A DNA stretch of 32,988 nt from CAZVWH01 sp964631175 (GTDB taxonomy: Bacteria; Planctomycetota; Phycisphaerae; Sedimentisphaerales; Anaerobacaceae), in the NCBI GenBank assembly GCA_964631175.1, contig CAZVWH010000026.1, positions 1-32,988 of the forward strand. Direction: 5' to 3'. The position numbers were made by a program, and so were the translations under genes. The notes under the pieces are model-generated. The model was not told the origin of the DNA and ran no database searches. It was given only the letters and a program-made list of their open reading frames with translations. Shown here piece by piece: positions 22,803-32,300 of this stretch (positions are counted from its first letter, which is position 1; each line of letters starts with the position of its first letter).

Positions 22803-24068
22803 TCAAATTCGTTTACTTGTCACCTTGGCTTCGTAGTCCTTTACCTCTTTAAGCCACGCATCTCCTGCCGGAACATTTGATTTTTGGCAGTAATAATCCC
22901 AGACTGCTCCGAAGGGCAGGGTCTTGAGCTCTTCGAGCATTGCCAGTCGCGATGTGAAGTCGATGTTTGCTTCCATTACACGAAGTTTCTCAATCGGCTC
23001 CAGCATGGCAATCAGCAGCGCTTTTATCGTACTTCGTGTTCCTATCACCCAGGCTGCAACGCGATTAATGCTGGCATCGAAAAAGTCAAGACCGATATGC
23101 ACTCTATTAAGATAGTCACCCCGTACAATCTCTTCAGCAATGGCGCGTAGCTCGTCCGACAAAATAACCACATGATCACTGTCCCAGCGCACGCCTCTGC
23201 TTACGTGAAGCAGAATCTCGTCAAGAAAAGTCAATACCGAAGATATCTTATCGGAAATAACCTCGGTTGGATGGAAATGTCCTGCGTCCAGGCAAAGTAA
23301 AATATTATTCTGTACCGCATAGCCTAAGTAAAATTCGTGTGAGCCGACTACGTAGCTTTCCGAGCCGATGCCGAAGAGCTTACTTTCGACCGAGTCCAGG
23401 AGATATTTACGGTTCAATTTCTCGGCGAATATTTCATCGAGCGATTTTTTAAGGCGTTCTCGCGGGCCCTTGCGGTCCACAGGGATATCTTTGTATCCAT
23501 CAGGAATCCATACGTTTGTCACGCATGGCGTCCCTAACTTTTTTCCTATAGCCTGTCCAATTTTTCGACAGGCGATTCCGTGCTCAACCCAGAACTTACG
23601 AATACCTTTGTCGGCACTGGCCAATGTAAAACCACTTGCAGCCTTCGGATGCGAAAAGAATGTCGGATTAAAATCCATGCCCAGGCCGTTCGCTTTGGCC
23701 CAGTCAATCCACGACGAGAAATGCTCTGGTCGCAGCTCGTTACGTTCTACTTTTCCTTTTGTCTCGGCATATATCGCGTGCAGATTCAGCCGATGCCTTC
23801 CCGGTATCAGGCTCATCGCCTTTTCCAAATCTTGCCGCAGCTCGTCAGGCGTTCGAGCCTTACCGGGATATGCTCCTGTAGCCATTATGCCGCCGCCGCT
23901 TAGTCCTTCGCTGCTCTCAAAGCCTCCCACATCATCGCCTTGCCAGCAATGTATAGAGATGGCTATTTTGTTCAGCCGTTCTATTGCCTTGTTGGTATCA
24001 ACACCCAGTTCAGCGTAACGCTGTTGTGCTATCTTGTATGCCTTTTCGATGCCTTTCGAATCACTCAT
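22803..24068 (-). CDS. rhaA: L-rhamnose isomerase
   Basis: A 421-residue enzyme converting L-rhamnose to L-rhamnulose. It aligns with E. coli RhaA (419 residues) end to end, by recall of that sequence: SIHCWQGDDVGGFE, TGAYPGKA, LNLHAIYAE, VTNVWIPDGYKD, SVESKLFGIGSESY, CLDAGHFHPTEVISDK, VRWDSDHVV, and HIGLDFFDASINRVAAWVIG. Start ATG 24068 matches the E. coli start and overlaps the upstream dehydrogenase stop by four bases (ATGA), so the two are translationally coupled. The frame opens further upstream to 24125, but that part is inside the dehydrogenase gene. It is the strongest marker of the cluster's role. Confidence 0.97.
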   Translation of the reverse strand: MSDSKGIEKAYKIAQQRYAELGVDTNKAIERLNKIAISIHCWQGDDVGGFESSEGLSGGGIMATGAYPGKARTPDELRQDLEKAMSLIPGRHRLNLHAIYAETKGKVERNELRPEHFSSWIDWAKANGLGMDFNPTFFSHPKAASGFTLASADKGIRKFWVEHGIACRKIGQAIGKKLGTPCVTNVWIPDGYKDIPVDRKGPRERLKKSLDEIFAEKLNRKYLLDSVESKLFGIGSESYVVGSHEFYLGYAVQNNILLCLDAGHFHPTEVISDKISSVLTFLDEILLHVSRGVRWDSDHVVILSDELRAIAEEIVRGDYLNRVHIGLDFFDASINRVAAWVIGTRSTIKALLIAMLEPIEKLRVMEANIDFTSRLAMLEELKTLPFGAVWDYYCQKSNVPAGDAWLKEVKDYEAKVTSKRI

Positions 24069-25693
24069 TTCGCTACTCGCTTTCCGTATTTTTCCAAAAG
24101 TTTTTGTTCCGTTTGTTTCGTCCACAGTCCGTCGTGCAAGTTCTGGGCGACTTCCGGCATCTTCTCGGCAAGCTTTTCCAACGGTACCAAGCCCAAACCG
24201 TGACAGGCCGGATAAACCATAATTTTGCCCGCTATGGAGCGATTTTCAACCGCTCGGATGCCGTCAGTTGCGCCATCCAGTCCGCTGACAGCCGCTACGC
24301 TGACATTAGTATCCAGCCTGCCGGACTCTACTTTTTCCAGCATCAGTTTCATGTCATCCAACGTTGAGCCGCTGGTTCCAATGAAATATAACTGCTTTTC
24401 TATATATGAGTCCAGATTTATCTTTGCGGTGACGGTCGCTGGTATACCGGCAAAGATGTTTATTATGCCCCGCTCCGCAGCGCTTTGGACAGAAGAAGTA
24501 ACCAGTTCCGGTATAGGTGCCATCAGGACAGTATAGTCAAAAGCCGCACCAGTTTTATCCTTGCTTGGATTATAAGGCTGATATTCAACTTTGTTTTTCT
24601 CAGCTAACGGCGCAGCGATTTTCGTCAAATTGGCTAATCTGTTATCATCCACATCGCCGGCGAAAACGATGATGTCTTCGACACCCTGGCAGATATTTCT
24701 TATTATGTGCATCATACCCATCGGCCCGGCGGCCCCGATTACGTTAATCTTGTCACCTTCACGAATCTCGCCGGTTTCAGGGATTGTTTCCATAGACTCG
24801 GAAGGGTCACAGCCTGTCGTGCCGATTATACGGATACCGCCATAGTGAACCCGGCCTACAGTTGTTTCAATGTCCCTGCCAAACTTTCCGCCGCACAGCA
24901 CAATATTCAACAGGCCTTGTGGAGCAATCTTTGAAAACAACTTTTCGACGGCTTGAGGTTCCGAACCAAAATAAATTACATCGTCGTAAATAGTATCGGG
25001 GAGATTAGAAGATTCGTAATTATCAAGATGTCCGGGTCTTCCATAATGATTAAGCAATTTCTCGAGCAAATCTTTCGGCATGTCCACATCTGCAACAACC
25101 AGCATCTGAGCATCCGCTTTTATATTTCGGCGTTCTTTGGAGGCGTATGCATCCTCGACACACGCCCATGGCTCGGTTAGAGCTATTGCCGAGGCGGATA
25201 GCGCCGTCGAAGCCGGTATCAGCAGCGATTCACCCTCCGGCGAGGTTATCACCCTCTCATCCATTAATACGTATTCCTGAAGCGCTCCTTCAAAATTGTA
25301 TCCGAAGGCGGCATTGGAGCCGTTGGTACGCAACCAGCGGTAATCGGTCTGCACAAGGTAACGCTGGCCGGGCTTGAAATTATCAACGCCAGGCCCAACC
25401 GCCTCAATTATCACGACCGTCTCGTGTCCCGGCACAGCCGGTGCATCGCCGGGGACATAGCTTGGTATTTCTTTAAGAATTTGAGGGTCGATGCCGGATA
25501 CTATCTCACTTTTTCGAGCGTGGGCGGAAAATTGCTTGAGCAGCTTGAGGTCAGAAAAACAAAGCCCAACCACCTCAATCCGACAGAGAATCTGGTGTGG
25601 GCCGGGCTTAAAAACCTCTTTTGTTTTATTCAGAACCAGCTTATCCGGCCCAACCAATTGTACAGCGTATTGCGTTGTTGGCAAGTTTGCCAC
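24065..25693 (-). CDS. Large MDR (zinc alcohol dehydrogenase-like) oxidoreductase
   Basis: A 542-residue member of the medium-chain dehydrogenase family, well above the usual 350. The N-terminal catalytic domain has zinc residues C45 (GLCFSD) and H90-E91 (PGHET); the four structural-zinc cysteines are absent. A canonical Rossmann domain begins at GDKINVIGAAGPMG (320-326). Between them (about 190-310) is an extra Rossmann-like stretch ending LNIVLCGGKFGRDIETTVGR then YGGIRIIGTTG, which reads like a second nucleotide-binding half lacking a GxGxxG loop. It starts with GTG. It lies between the PHP-like and isomerase genes. Likely role: oxidation or reduction of a rhamnose-pathway sugar or lactaldehyde. 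The substrate is unknown. Confidence 0.8.
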   Translation of the reverse strand: MANLPTTQYAVQLVGPDKLVLNKTKEVFKPGPHQILCRIEVVGLCFSDLKLLKQFSAHARKSEIVSGIDPQILKEIPSYVPGDAPAVPGHETVVIIEAVGPGVDNFKPGQRYLVQTDYRWLRTNGSNAAFGYNFEGALQEYVLMDERVITSPEGESLLIPASTALSASAIALTEPWACVEDAYASKERRNIKADAQMLVVADVDMPKDLLEKLLNHYGRPGHLDNYESSNLPDTIYDDVIYFGSEPQAVEKLFSKIAPQGLLNIVLCGGKFGRDIETTVGRVHYGGIRIIGTTGCDPSESMETIPETGEIREGDKINVIGAAGPMGMMHIIRNICQGVEDIIVFAGDVDDNRLANLTKIAAPLAEKNKVEYQPYNPSKDKTGAAFDYTVLMAPIPELVTSSVQSAAERGIINIFAGIPATVTAKINLDSYIEKQLYFIGTSGSTLDDMKLMLEKVESGRLDTNVSVAAVSGLDGATDGIRAVENRSIAGKIMVYPACHGLGLVPLEKLAEKMPEVAQNLHDGLWTKQTEQKLLEKYGKRVAK

Positions 25694-25714
25694 TATTTAG
25701 TCCCATTATCCGGT

Positions 25715-25744
25715 TAACCGTCGCCGTGCCGGCGACGGCTAAAC
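25715..25744. repeat. GTTTAGCCGTCGCCGGCACG palindromic repeat (copy 2, inverted)
   Basis: TAACCGTCGCCGTGCCGGCG plus ACGGCTAAAC, the reverse complement of the element at 21010-21039. It supplies the TAG stop of the PHP-like gene (25739-25741) and separates it from the dehydrogenase gene. Confidence 0.8.
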
Positions 25745-27070
25745 ATTAATTTTGTTCAATATTTCCTGGACGCTTATATTCTCGCTTAAACAAGTAAGTT
25801 TATCTTCCTGCTCCGGCTCAAGTGTGCTTCCAAGCTCTTGGAAGAATTTGTTCTTTTCAGCAACGTTTGCGAAACTTTTTTTAGCCCATTGGCTTGTATA
25901 TCCTAAGCCGCTTTTTTGTTGCAGCACCGAATGAGCATAAACGATATGCGCTCCTTTCAAGAAGGCTGGCATTAATGATGCAAGCTCTTCGCTGGCGAAG
26001 TCGTCAACAAACTTCTGGCCTGGGCTGTTCATCTCCGTCCCCACCACGAGAGGCAGATGCAGCTTTTCAGACAATTCCGCTACTTGGTAGAGGTTCTTCA
26101 GCTTTACGCCCGGTGACCCCGAAGTGTAATTGCGGTCTGGAATAATGTTAAGGGCAGCGGCGCCCGTGCTCATTGCTACCTGCAGTAGCTCTTCGATGGC
26201 CTTTTCGCCGTCGCTTGTGCCGTCCAGCCAGGTCATGGTTGGAATGGCCCCGGCTGCTAAGATAAACCGGTTCATATCAGCCATGGTGGGGAACGAGCCT
26301 TTGTCGGGCTGCATGTAGCCGACGCCGCCTCGCTTCATAGTCTTGGCTCTGATTGTATTAAGCAGGTTTCTTCCTTCGGGAAGATCCAGCGATTCGGCAT
26401 CGGCGTTCAATTTCTCTGACCAAAAATCAGCCAGCGATTCTTTCTGACCAAAGATTTCCTGAGCCTTGCGGGCGTATGCGAGACAAATGTGTCTCTCGGT
26501 AGGATTATTAGACGGTGTCAGGGGCAGCACATCCTCTTTATAGTCTAACGTCACTGGTTTCAGATATTTATTGACTCTATCGATTAAATCATGATTTCTC
26601 TGCTGTGCAGTTTCTTTTAGGCCGAGCAGGAATTTTTTCTGGTCACTTTTAACTTCCGAGCTTGGAAATCCGACACCCATGTGGTATGAGATACCCGGCT
26701 CTCCGGGCGAGTTAATGATTCTATCGGCGAATTCCGGCACAAAGACACGTGTCTCCATACCACCGCAGCCTTTAAGATTCAACATCTTAGCTGCATTGAG
26801 AAATTCCTCAACGGCGTCGAGCACATCGAAATCCACCACTTGTGCCGCTGCGAGGCCGGCCTTGCGAGCCAGCCAGGCAAATTTACTCGGCGAATAGCCG
26901 TAGGTATTATAGGAGAAAAAAGTGTGACAGTGCATATTGACGGCTCTGCCGGCCTCTGGCATGATGATTTCACCCGCTGTCACTTTTTCACATAGTGACA
27001 TTAAAGCCTGTTTTCTTTCAGCAGGGTCAAAGCTATCTAATTTGTGCTCAAGCTCTTCAATCAATCTCAT
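25739..27070 (-). CDS. PHP-domain-like protein in the rhamnose cluster
   Basis: A 443-residue protein whose motif NMHCHTFFSYNTYGYSP (H47 and H49) matches the first metal motif of PHP phosphoesterases. Later parts include KGCGGMETRVFVPEF, TWLDGTSDGEKAIEE, VVGTEMNSPGQKF and GAHIVYAHSVL, all rich in possible metal ligands. The role is unknown. From its position between rhaB and the dehydrogenase genes it probably acts on a pathway intermediate or on regulation, but I cannot name a substrate. AAAAGG directly precedes the start codon. Confidence 0.75.
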   Translation of the reverse strand: MRLIEELEHKLDSFDPAERKQALMSLCEKVTAGEIIMPEAGRAVNMHCHTFFSYNTYGYSPSKFAWLARKAGLAAAQVVDFDVLDAVEEFLNAAKMLNLKGCGGMETRVFVPEFADRIINSPGEPGISYHMGVGFPSSEVKSDQKKFLLGLKETAQQRNHDLIDRVNKYLKPVTLDYKEDVLPLTPSNNPTERHICLAYARKAQEIFGQKESLADFWSEKLNADAESLDLPEGRNLLNTIRAKTMKRGGVGYMQPDKGSFPTMADMNRFILAAGAIPTMTWLDGTSDGEKAIEELLQVAMSTGAAALNIIPDRNYTSGSPGVKLKNLYQVAELSEKLHLPLVVGTEMNSPGQKFVDDFASEELASLMPAFLKGAHIVYAHSVLQQKSGLGYTSQWAKKSFANVAEKNKFFQELGSTLEPEQEDKLTCLSENISVQEILNKINV

Positions 27071-27076
27071 ACCTTT

Positions 27077-27147
27077 TCATAAGTGCCTAAAGTGAGCTAA
27101 AGTGCCTAAAATGAGCTAAAGTTAAATTTCATAACTTTAGTCACTTT
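27077..27147. repeat. Repeated AAGTGCCTAAAGTGAGCTAA words at the rhaB 3' end
   Basis: AAGTGCCTAAAGTGAGCTAA, then AGTGCCTAAAATGAGC and TAAAGTTAAA, then AACTTTAGTCACTTTATC, which includes the rhaB stop codon. The sequence is partly self-complementary (CTAAAGTT/AACTTTAG) and related to the copy at 20038-20103. Confidence 0.75.
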
Positions 27148-28814
27148 ATCTTATTGTATCTTTCTTGCCAGAGTGACGCATCTTTCGGTTGATACTCTTT
27201 TAGCTCGAAGGAATTGCGGACAATTTTTCTGGCCTCGGCCAGGCTTTTTATCTGTCCTGTCGCTTTGGCCTGCATCAGAATATTACCGGTTGCTGTGGCT
27301 TCTATCGGCCCGGCTATGACTCTTTTGCCCGTAGCGTTAGCGGCAAACTGGCTTAATAGCTCATTCTGTATTCCACCTCCAACGATATGCAGACAATCAA
27401 ATTTCTTTACTGTAATATCTTCGATTCTTTCAAGTACCCAACGATACTTAAAAGCCAACGCCTCCAAAATCGCCCTTATCATTTGTCCCTTATCCTCGAT
27501 TTTATCCTGGCCTGTTTTGGCGAGATAATCGTTTATTCTCTTGGGCATGTCACCGGGTGCAAGGAATTCGCTGTAATCGACGTCAATGTTAGCTGCAAAT
27601 GGCTTAGCTTTTTGCGCCATTTCGGTAAGCTCAGGATAAGATAATTCGACACCTTCGCGTTGCCATTGTCTTTTGCATTCCTGGACCAGCCAGAGTCCCA
27701 TTATGTTCTTTAGTAGCCGAATTGTGTTTTCAACGCCTCCTTCGTTGGTGAATTCGCACTCGAAAGTTTTGTCGTTGACGATTGCTTTCGGCACCTCAAC
27801 GCCCATAAGGCTCCATGTCCCTGATGAGAGATATGCCCAATTAGCCTCGGCACCTGTGGCCGAGGCGACCCCCGCCACAGTGGGCTTGGCCATCCCTTGC
27901 GGGAGTGCGGGGGCTAATCGTTCTGCCGGCACGGCTGCAACCGCAGAAGCCGTATCGTGTGACGCAACTGCAATTACGGGAATTTGTTTGCATCCAAGCT
28001 CGTCTGCGATTGATTTAGTCAGTTTGCCGACGACCGTGCCGGGGGAGACAATATCCGGCATGATATCTATCGGCAGTGACAATTTGCTGAATATCTCTTT
28101 CGACCACTTACCCGTTCTCATGTCCATAAGCCCAGATGTGCTGGCAAGGCTGTATTCGCCGAAGGCACGGCCGCAAAGGTAATACGAAAACAAATCCGCC
28201 ATAAATATTAGCTTTTTGGTCTTGGCTAATACATCAGAATTTGCCAGGCGCATTGCAAGAAGCTGATATACCGAATTTAGCTGCATGAATTGAATGCCGC
28301 TGTTTTCATATATTTGGCGTTTACCCCGTGAGATATTACTCTCATTTGAGGTCTTGTAATTCTGTTTATTCAGGTCTATCTCACGGGGTAAACTCATCAG
28401 CTCGAACGCCTTTTCCATCATTCCATTTGTTCGGTTGTCACGATAGTGGTACGGGTTTTCAATCAGTTTTCCATCGGCTCCTATCAGACCGAAGTCGACT
28501 CCCCAGCTATCGACACCGATTCCTTCAACATTGTCACCGGCTTTTTTTGCAGCTTTACTTATGCCAGCTTTAATCTCTGAAAGCAGACGCTTAGAATCCC
28601 AGCGGAGCGAATTGTTCTGTTGGATCGGCCCATTTTTGAAGCGATGTGTCTCTTCAAGTGTAAGTTTATCAGCCGAGGCTGAGCCGAGCATGACTCTGCC
28701 GCTCTCGGCACCGAGGTCAACCGCAATATACTTTCCCCGCTCCGGCCTCGGCCCTCTGGCTACGGCTTGGCGCTCCGCCAAGACGAGTCGCCGAGACGAG
28801 TTTGTTTCCGCCAT
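27141..28814 (-). CDS. rhaB: Rhamnulokinase with repeat-derived insertions
   Basis: An FGGY-family kinase phosphorylating L-rhamnulose at C1. The fold is recognisable from KYIAVDLGAESGRVMLG, GIGVDSWGVDFGLI, IPVIAVASHDTASAVAAVPA, YLSSGTWSLMGVE and LHIVGGGIQNELLSQFAANA. It has 557 residues from ATG 28814 (AAGGAG six bases before), about 70 more than usual. The excess maps to repeats: the N-terminus (SRRLVLAERQAVARGPRP), 141-166 (SLPREIDLNKQ to SRGKR, from a 75 bp palindrome), and a stretch near RLAPALPQGMAKPTVAGVAS. All keep the frame and key motifs remain intact. The farther-upstream start at 28859 is less likely. First gene of the cluster. Confidence 0.93.
   Translation of the reverse strand: MAETNSSRRLVLAERQAVARGPRPERGKYIAVDLGAESGRVMLGSASADKLTLEETHRFKNGPIQQNNSLRWDSKRLLSEIKAGISKAAKKAGDNVEGIGVDSWGVDFGLIGADGKLIENPYHYRDNRTNGMMEKAFELMSLPREIDLNKQNYKTSNESNISRGKRQIYENSGIQFMQLNSVYQLLAMRLANSDVLAKTKKLIFMADLFSYYLCGRAFGEYSLASTSGLMDMRTGKWSKEIFSKLSLPIDIMPDIVSPGTVVGKLTKSIADELGCKQIPVIAVASHDTASAVAAVPAERLAPALPQGMAKPTVAGVASATGAEANWAYLSSGTWSLMGVEVPKAIVNDKTFECEFTNEGGVENTIRLLKNIMGLWLVQECKRQWQREGVELSYPELTEMAQKAKPFAANIDVDYSEFLAPGDMPKRINDYLAKTGQDKIEDKGQMIRAILEALAFKYRWVLERIEDITVKKFDCLHIVGGGIQNELLSQFAANATGKRVIAGPIEATATGNILMQAKATGQIKSLAEARKIVRNSFELKEYQPKDASLWQERYNKIK
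27844..27913. repeat. Hairpin-rich insertion in rhaB (second)
   Basis: Two nested stems: GCCTCGG (27844-27850) with CCGAGGC (27860-27866), and CCCCCGC (27869-27875) with GCGGGGG (27907-27913). They encode the low-conservation peptide RLAPALPQGMAKPTVAGVAS between the SHDTASAV and NWAYLSSGTW motifs. Confidence 0.65.
28319..28393. repeat. 75 bp palindromic element inside rhaB
   Basis: GTTTACCCCGTGAGATA (28319-28335) and TATCTCACGGGGTAAAC (28377-28393) are perfect 17 bp inverted repeats around a 41-base loop. Being 75 bp it adds 25 codons without shifting the frame; the ends encode SLPREID and ISRGKR. Confidence 0.92.
28766..28782. repeat. Hairpin in the rhaB N-terminal extension
   Basis: CTTGGCG (28766-28772) and CGCCAAG (28776-28782) with a three-base loop, in the stretch coding for VLAERQAV ahead of the first conserved rhaB strand. 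Confidence 0.6.
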
Positions 28815-29307
28815 CGCCAACTCCTTAATGGTGGTTGGTAACCGGTAACTGGTCAGCATTTAACCAATGACCATTTAACTAAAAACAATCTTATAATCCA
28901 GATTCTTTGCCATTGCAAACTGAAAATAGAGGGACAGAAATCCAAAGTCCGGATGCACCCGGTGTGTATAAGCAGGAAATGTACAAAAATCCTTGCAAAA
29001 ATCACCGCTTTTGTATTAAGATTATATGAGCGTGCAATCTTTACAGGAGGAAGTTCTAATAATAAAGGCAAAAGGGACGGGCATCTTCTCATCGCCAATG
29101 GAGCAGGGCAATCAGATGTTACAAATCTATCGCTCTGACGCCTGTCGCTGTGTTATAGGCTTGTCTCATATAGGCTTAACGATTTACTTTGAAATGCGTT
29201 CCGTTACCACTCGATGTGTAGATATCGAAAGCTTTACAACCGGCTGTGACGGCTAATAAGACGAATTATCTTCTAAAATAAGCCAAAATAAGATTGGAGG
29301 TTTTGTC
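28815..29307. promoter_or_regulatory. Intergenic region between the rhamnose cluster and the peptidase gene
   Basis: The two flanking genes diverge, so leftward (rhaB) and rightward (peptidase) promoters should lie here. AAGGAG at 28820-28825 (minus strand) serves rhaB and GGAGG at 29296-29300 serves the peptidase. TTGCAA followed by AAGATTATAT near 28993-29028 could be a rightward promoter, a weak match. A 76-residue frame at 29026-29256 has no recognisable features. No regulator gene for the cluster is present. Confidence 0.4.
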
Positions 29308-32300
29308 ATGCATTCTTTCATTCAAAGACAAGGATTCATTTTAGCGTTGATTGCCTTGTGTCTGCTCTGGCATTCTACGCTTATGGCCGAGCCGGTCAGC
29401 CCTGAACAGGCACAGAAGGTCGCTGATATATTTCTGAAAATACAACACGTCCATTCCCGGAATGGACTTAATATTCTTTCCATAAAGGCTCAAAACAGGC
29501 CCGCAGGCGTTGGACTGACTCTCGCCGGATTTCGAGAGATCCTTGGTGATGATGAAACTGCTCTTGCATGTATTGCCGACCTGGAGCCGCGTGGATTTAT
29601 TGTAACCTCCGCAAATACAGATATCACTCCGATTGTTGCTTATTCTTTTAAGAGTTATTTTCCGGCTGATGAGGACATAAAAAATCCTCTGTACCGCCTT
29701 TTGAAAGAGGACATAAAGCTAAGATTACAAGCATTGGCTGAGTGTGATCAATCCAGGAAGAAAGAAAACAACAATTTATGGAATCTTTACGCCAACGAAG
29801 ATATCAGAGATTTTGTGAGCAATACGTTTCAGCAGTGGCCACAAGAGAACACGACCTCCACAGGCGGTTGGCTTCAGACAGCTTGGGATCAGGGGCTACC
29901 ATATAATGATTTTTGTCCGCTTGATCCGGTTGATGCCGACAGGTCTTATGTGGGTTGTTTAGCGACTGCGCTGGCACAGGTGGTCAATTATCATCAGCAA
30001 TGTAATGTGAGTTTCGATGAGCTTGATTCGTATACAACTTGCGCCGGTGTTGATATCGACGAAGACTGCCATCTGTATGATTTCCCATCCTTTGATGAGC
30101 TGAACGAGCATCTTGCTACCTTGAGACTCAAGTACAGCAGACAGACAGGCTTGGACGACACAGATCTCGCCGCACTTAGTTTTGCTTGTGGGGTTGCCTG
30201 CCTTATGGATTATTCCAGTGAAGGCTCAGGGGCTTCACCCTATGATGCGCAAGAGGCATTGCTTGATAAGTTCGGTTTTTATTCGGCTGACATGACCGGT
30301 GGTCTGTCAGGCGAATATTCTCGTGTGCTGCAAGAGAATATTATTAATGGACTGCCCGCTGTGATGGGGATTGGTCCGCCGGATGGCTATGGCGGACACG
30401 CCATTGTTTGCGACGGCTATAACACAAATGGTGAATATCACCTCAATTTCGGCTGGGGTTCGGCCTGTCCTGATGAAGTGACCGAGGCGTGGTATCGTTT
30501 GCCGATGGGTATACCAACTCAAGATGATGTCATTCTGGAGACAATACTAAGTATTCGACCTGTTCGGCCAAGTATTGATATCGACCCCGTCCCTTCTATG
30601 TTTTATAGCTTACCAGGTCAAGAAACCGAGCCTAAAACACTGTTCATCAAAAACAACTCCGCGCAACCTATAACGATAAATTCCATATCCAGTCCGGAAG
30701 GATTTGTCGTGTCCCGTTCGGACGACAGGTACGCAGACTATATAGACTCTTTCCAGATACAGCGTCCGGGTCAGGAGGCTTCGATCAATGTAAATTTTTG
30801 CCCGGCTGAAGCAAGGGGCTATTATGGAATCCTTACGGTCAATTATGGCGAGGGCAGTACTAAGCATGTGATTCTAAAAGGATGCTCTTTCGCCGGTGGG
30901 ACGGAAATCCAAGAAGGTGGAGTATCCGGAACCTGGACAGATGCCAATTCACCATATTTCGTATATGGTGATATTAACGTACCGGAAAACGAGACTTTAG
31001 TTATTGAGCCGGGGGTCAAAGTTATGTTCGTGGGACCATACGGCATGACCATCGGCGAAGATGCACAGTTAATTGCCGAGGGGGATGAGAATCGCCCGAT
31101 AGAATTTACAGCTTGGAATAAATACGTAGGATGGACCGGATTGCGGTTTCTGGACTCGGCCGACGATGACGTATTAACTTATTGTTCGATTACTTTCTCA
31201 AAGAAAAGTGCTGGGTTGATAACACTATATGATTACCTTTACGGAGATGAAGATGAGAATAGCTGTGGAGGAGCGATTTACTGCTATGCTTCAAGCCCTA
31301 CCATAACGAACTGTAAAATCACTAATAATATAGGTGACAAAGGCGGAGCAATTTATTGTACTGAAAGCTATCCCATAATCAGCAATACCGTAATAGCAAA
31401 CAATGCTTCGATGGGTGGCACTGTCCAGTGCGGCGGGATATGCACTGAGGGCTGGTGCGCGCCTGAAATTAGAAACTGTACTATAGTAAACAATTCGCCA
31501 GGAGGCATTTTCACGACGTCGGGAGACGGAGTGGATATGACAAACTCCATTATTTGGGGAAACGACCGATACCAAATACAAACAGACGAGTCTGTGCCGG
31601 TAGTGTCATTTTGTGATGTCCAAGGTGGTTACACCGGCGAGGGCAATATGAACGCCGATCCTTGTTTCTTTGCTCCCAATTCGGGCGCTGGGCCGGATTA
31701 TGACGGATTATCTGCTAACTGGATGCTGCGGAGCTGTTCACCATGCATCAACTCCGGAACAGAAATAGACCTTCCAGAAACTGACCTGGCAGGTAAAGCA
31801 AGGATTTACAGCGACATTGTCGATTTAGGTGCTTATGAGAATCAATCAGACTTGCCTTTGATGACCGTCGCACCCTCAATCGATGCAGGTTTTGTTAGTA
31901 TTGCTGCAGATTCGACCATTGGCTTTGATATTACGAACACGGGTAAGGTGGAGTTCACAATAGAAAGCTTTAGTGTTTCCAATACGAGCCGGAACCGCAA
32001 TTCGCAGTCCACAGGACGTGGCGCCAGCCATCCCAGCGACCTCACGGCGGAACCTAATGGAGTTTTTTCAATAGTCACTGACGTACAGAATCATCTTCTG
32101 GCGCCGGGTGATTCGCTCTGGGTAGAGATTGGATTTACTCCAATAGAAGGGAGAAAATATAGCGGTACTCTCCATGTTCACTCGACCAGCAGCAATGCAC
32201 CTGACAAACAGATTACTCTTCATGGAGTAGGTGTCTCAGGAACTATCATCTCCAGTGGTGCCGTTAGCGGTTCCTGGAAGAAAGCTGAGAGTCCCTATAC

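Noticed and set aside
13834..28814. Bacterial microcompartment for rhamnose/fucose breakdown, as known from Planctomycetes
   Set aside because: No BMC shell proteins or CoA-acylating aldehyde dehydrogenase are encoded in the window, so this cannot be claimed here.
29026..29256. 76-residue plus-strand ORF upstream of the peptidase gene
   Set aside because: No recognisable domain, signal or good ribosome binding site; composition does not look convincing. It is listed only within the intergenic region.
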